A stretch of 51,796 nucleotides of DNA, from the NCBI GenBank assembly GCA_006503475.1, contig RSEH01000302.1, forward strand, positions 1 through 51,796, in the 5' to 3' direction. How positions within the stretch are numbered: position 1 is the first letter of the stretch; each line of letters starts with the position of its first letter. Shown piece by piece: positions 48,826-51,796 of the stretch. The stretch is from Stentor roeselii. Lineage: Eukaryota; Ciliophora; Heterotrichea; Heterotrichida; Stentoridae. The notes below the pieces were generated by a model that was not told the DNA's origin, ran no database searches, and saw only the letters and a program-made list of their open reading frames with translations. Made by a program: the position numbers and the translations under genes.

Positions 48826-49188
48826 ATGTTTAGGTTTAAGGAAGAAACTCCTCTTGAAAAAAGAGTTGAAGAAGTTCAAAAAATTGTTACGAAATGGCCC
48901 GGTCGCATACCGATCATCTTGGAAAAGTCGAAAAATAGTCAACTTGAAGATATACCGAAGAGCAAGTTCCTTTGTCCTTCGGATTACACAGTTCAGCAAT
49001 TTTTAGGCTGTATCAGAAAAAAGGTTAAAATGAGAAGGGATACTGCTTTGTTTATTTTTGTTAATGGAAAGGAATTGGTCACTGGTGATGCCTCTATGCA
49101 GGGAATTTATGAACAGAAAAAGGATCAGGATGGGTTCTTGTATATGATTTATAGTGATCAGGATGTTATGGGAGGATTTATTAATTAG
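48826..49188 (+). CDS. ATG8: ATG8/GABARAP-family autophagy protein
   Basis: A 120-residue protein. It has the N-terminal helix extension (MFRFKEETPLEKRVEEV) and the ubiquitin-like fold of ATG8 (KWPGRIPIILEKS, LCPSDYTVQQFLGCIRKKVKM, ALFIFVNGKEL, GIYEQKKDQDGFLYMIYSD). The C-terminal Gly116 is in the standard place, followed by a four-residue propeptide GFIN, so ATG4 cleavage is needed before conjugation to phosphatidylethanolamine. ATG8 coats autophagosome membranes and recruits cargo receptors. BCAS3, another phagophore protein, is 23 kb away in this window. Confidence 0.92.
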   Translation: MFRFKEETPLEKRVEEVQKIVTKWPGRIPIILEKSKNSQLEDIPKSKFLCPSDYTVQQFLGCIRKKVKMRRDTALFIFVNGKELVTGDASMQGIYEQKKDQDGFLYMIYSDQDVMGGFIN

Positions 49189-49977
49189 GGTTAGTGATTT
49201 CATTAGGATTTTAGGGTTGGTGTTGAGGGAGGATGGGTCTTTTTAGAGTGATTTTGATGAAGGTTAGGTTTGTTTATTGGGTTGTCTGTAATATCTTTAT
49301 GGAAATTGGTTGGATTTTTAAGATTTTTTTTACTGATTATTTTTTTAGAGGAATTTAGTGATATTTGGTTTTAGAAGAATTTTTTGAAGGAGGATGGAAA
49401 TTTTATATCAGATAAAATCAGTACTTGGATTTTTTTAGGTAATTCAGGATTTATGTAAAATTAAGGTAATGATTTCTTATGATTATTACATACCCAAACC
49501 GCGCTTCTTATTAAAATCTTCTTTATTATGATAATTAATCTTCAGAGCTAGAATCCAATATTTCTTTCTCTGTTTCTAAATAAGGCCTTCAATAATTTCT
49601 TTTTATCTTGAATTAATCAAAATTTTCATCGTAATCTCATTAATATTTTCATCGTAATCTCATTAATATTTTCAAAATTATTCATCTAGATCTTTTATAT
49701 TTTATAAATAGTGTTTTTCTTTTATTATTTCGATTACTTATTATAGTATTTAACCCAATCTATGTTTGTTTTTAAGGTTTAAATAAATAATTTCATGGTT
49801 ATTAAGCAAGTGTATGATGTTGATTATCCAATTTATTAATTTAAAATACTTGAGATATTAAACAGTTAGTTTTTAATTGCATATATATTACATTTATGAA
49901 TTTAATTTTACTTTTTCTTATTCTAATTGTGATGAAGTCAGTAGATTTATATATTAATATGTTTAACTAATAAAAGA
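49189..49977. other. Intergenic, AT-rich, with short tandem repeat
   Basis: A 789-nt gap between the converging ends of ATG8 and the GTPase gene. It includes a 24-nt tandem repeat around 49623-49672. No gene is recognised. Confidence 0.5.
49623..49672. repeat. 24-nt tandem direct repeat
   Basis: TTTTCATCGTAATCTCATTAATA is repeated twice head to tail without mismatch. Confidence 0.85.
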
Positions 49978-51489
49978 CTAATCTATTGAAATTTCCCGAG
50001 GAAATCTTTCAACCATCATTTGATGTAAATTTTCCAGCATATCTTTCCATTCTCTCTGCTCTTCATATTCTTCACTACCAACATTTTCGAATATTGATAT
50101 TCTTTTTTTAATAAAATCTATTTCTAAATCAATTTGCATTCTCATACTAAACTTCGGACAAATTTTCTTAATCATAACAGCAGATGTAACAATATCAGAC
50201 ATTTTCCTTTTGATTTCATTTTCAACCTTCTGTATATTAACCCTCATCCTCTGAATTTCGATTTTAACCAGATCATGTTGATTTATTTTCAAATCTTGAA
50301 GCATGGTATCGGCTTCATACATTATTGGCAATTCTTCAACCAAACTTTTAATAGTTTTATTTAGCTTTATGGGTAATTTATGATCATGATAGTGCTGTTG
50401 ATGGTCACAATTACAAACCTTGCAGATCTTAAATTGATTCATGCATGCACAGTTATTGAACATGATGCTTCCTTTTTCTGTTATCAAGTCCAGGTGACAT
50501 CTTTCATGGCATATTGAATTGCAAAGCATGCAAAGGGTGTTGTGATATTCAGTAAGAATCATTTGTGTTATGAGAATTTCTTGGTCTTCACAAAAGTTTG
50601 AATAGTCACTGCATAGTTTTTCATTTTGCTTTAAAACTTTTCGGAGCTTGATCAAAGTTTTTAAATCCAGTTTAAGTTCTGCATAACATGCTTTTGCTTG
50701 GTTATGCTCCTTAAATAAAAATTCATATTCTTGAACACATTCGGCATTCATAATGTTGATCTCATTTTGTATTTCCATCAATACTGACTTGCATTTTTCC
50801 CATGTTTGAGTTATTGTATCGAGGTTTTCTTTGAACTCTTCTTTAGAGTAATCGAATAAATCTGTATCTATTAAGAACTTTTTTCTTGGAGTGAAAGGGA
50901 GCCATGAATCATTTACTTTTGTACGTCCACTGGGACAAAAAGTATGAACAGCTAAGACTGATTTTTCAAATTTTGAGGGTATTATCGATGCCAACCTAAT
51001 GATACTATTTTTTATTGCTAGATCAGTTCTGGTTGAACAAGAGTTTATCACATAAATAATAGCATTCAAGTGTCCTGCAGTACTTGCCTCTCTCAAAATT
51101 TTTTCAATATTTTCATTATCTCGTTCAACCCCTTTGCCATCAGATAATCCTGGAGTATCATAAATCACAAATTCATCTTTACAAGTGTATTTGTAGCAGT
51201 TCTCAGTGAGCCCTTCTCCATTTTCGACTCTTTTATTAAATTCTTCTAATTTTGATTTGATTTCTAAATTTCTCGGTTTATAAATTGTGTTCTCTCCAAA
51301 ATTTCGAAAATTACCATTAGGGAAATCTGTAATATATATAAAATTTGAAGGATTCATCTCATAGTAAAAATTTAACAATGCATTTATGAATGAAGTTTTC
51401 CCATGACCCGTTTGACCAATGACTAAAATATGCCTCCTAAAAGTTGCTTTCGGTTGATACTTGAACTGAATAGTTAATATATCTGACAT
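49978..51489 (-). CDS. AIG1/IAN-like GTPase with Cys/His-rich insert
   Basis: A 503-residue protein. P-loop GQTGHGKTS is at residues 25-33 and the G3 motif DTPG at 111-114, with a preceding hydrophobic strand (FVIY). The G4 position reads AVHTFCPSG rather than NKxD/TKxD, so guanine specificity is unclear. Residues ~235-300 are helical. A dense Cys/His cluster follows (about 318-378: CMLCNSICHERCHLDL, FNNCACMNQFKICKVCNCDH, HYHDH), likely binding two or more zinc ions, and the C terminus is helical. AIG1/IAN (GIMAP-type) GTPases act in immunity and membrane dynamics in plants and animals; here the role is unknown. Confidence 0.7.
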   Translation of the reverse strand: MSDILTIQFKYQPKATFRRHILVIGQTGHGKTSFINALLNFYYEMNPSNFIYITDFPNGNFRNFGENTIYKPRNLEIKSKLEEFNKRVENGEGLTENCYKYTCKDEFVIYDTPGLSDGKGVERDNENIEKILREASTAGHLNAIIYVINSCSTRTDLAIKNSIIRLASIIPSKFEKSVLAVHTFCPSGRTKVNDSWLPFTPRKKFLIDTDLFDYSKEEFKENLDTITQTWEKCKSVLMEIQNEINIMNAECVQEYEFLFKEHNQAKACYAELKLDLKTLIKLRKVLKQNEKLCSDYSNFCEDQEILITQMILTEYHNTLCMLCNSICHERCHLDLITEKGSIMFNNCACMNQFKICKVCNCDHQQHYHDHKLPIKLNKTIKSLVEELPIMYEADTMLQDLKINQHDLVKIEIQRMRVNIQKVENEIKRKMSDIVTSAVMIKKICPKFSMRMQIDLEIDFIKKRISIFENVGSEEYEEQREWKDMLENLHQMMVERFPREISID

Positions 51490-51796
51490 CTCTGGTATTT
51501 ATTTATAACTCATTTGCAGATGAGGAATATTTTAAAATTTGTTAAGTTAATTCAAAACTTTAATTTTTAAACAAAAAACCATCATTCGCTATGAAAAAAT
51601 ATTGGATTATAACGACTACAATATATTCGAATGAGTCCCCAACAAAGAAATCCATGAATCCACTTCTAATTCCCAACATTTCATCCCAAACCTAATCACT
51701 TCCTAAACCCAACCCAAAAAAATCTCCCCTCTAATCCCCAAACTTAATCCAAAAAAAAATCATTAATGATTAAATTATCCAATCTAACTTCTCAAA
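51490..51796. promoter_or_regulatory. Upstream region of the GTPase gene
   Basis: 307 nt to the window edge, AT-rich with C-runs near the end. No gene or telomere repeat is recognised. Confidence 0.4.

Noticed and set aside
1-51796. Alternative genetic code (TGA as Trp, or TAA/TAG as Gln)
   Set aside because: TGA, TAA and TAG all end genes here (for example TGA at 8100 and 30807, TAG at 4010, TAA at 16826), and long ORFs use TGG for Trp without in-frame stops.
1-51796. CRISPR array, transposase, integrase or telomere repeat
   Set aside because: No regularly spaced repeats, no recognised mobile-element proteins and no telomeric repeat at either edge.

Overview
The window looks like macronuclear DNA of a heterotrich ciliate, most likely Stentor. 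It is AT-rich and eukaryotic, and packed with short-spaced genes for eukaryote-only proteins (kinesin, katanin p80, CEP164, Wee1, UTP18, ATG8, 20S proteasome beta subunit). Three reading frames continue only if an intron of exactly 15 nt (GT...TAG) is removed, at 1690-1704, 1957-1971 and 6578-6592; a fourth case lies at 21877-21891 in a transporter gene. Fifteen-nt introns are the known hallmark of Stentor and its close relatives. Long ORFs use TGG for Trp, and TGA, TAA and TAG all end genes here, so the code is standard. That argues against Blepharisma (TGA=Trp) and against Paramecium/Tetrahymena codes.

Layout. Positions 1-4.0 kb carry a multipass membrane protein with a Cys-rich ectodomain, its left end overlapping what looks like an antisense gene remnant, and a zinc-module/LRR protein. 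From 4.6 to 28.6 kb there is a dense housekeeping block: F-box-like protein, golgin-84-like protein, START protein, SKP1-like protein, VHS/coiled-coil protein, kinesin-12, a TSNAXIP1-like protein, katanin p80, CEP164, Wee1, an EF-hand-like protein, an MFS transporter, a CDPK-like kinase, BCAS3, a CNNM-type membrane protein, UTP18 and proteasome beta-6. Spacing is often under 40 nt and in one place zero. From 28.6 to 46 kb the DNA is more AT-rich, with long gene-poor gaps, duplicated genes and pseudogenes: a PLAC8-type Cys-rich family (two ORFs and one inverted pseudogene) and an array of four WD40-repeat loci, including one decayed tandem copy and a 1457-residue WD40 protein ending in a degenerate kinase fold. 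The right end has a basic disordered protein, a coiled-coil/EF-hand-like protein, ATG8, and an AIG1/IAN-like GTPase with a Cys/His-rich insert.

Themes. Several products belong to the basal body, cilium and microtubule system (CEP164, katanin p80, kinesin-12). Others belong to SCF ubiquitination and the cell cycle (SKP1-like, F-box-like, Wee1, proteasome) and to autophagy (ATG8, BCAS3). The genes show no evidence of functional operons. The most unusual material is the fast-evolving repeat-protein cluster. One N-terminal Cys/His module is joined to LRRs in one gene and to WD40 repeats in others, and these genes share a direct-repeat element with identical spacing just upstream of their start codons. 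All identifications are by eye from sequence; no searches were run.
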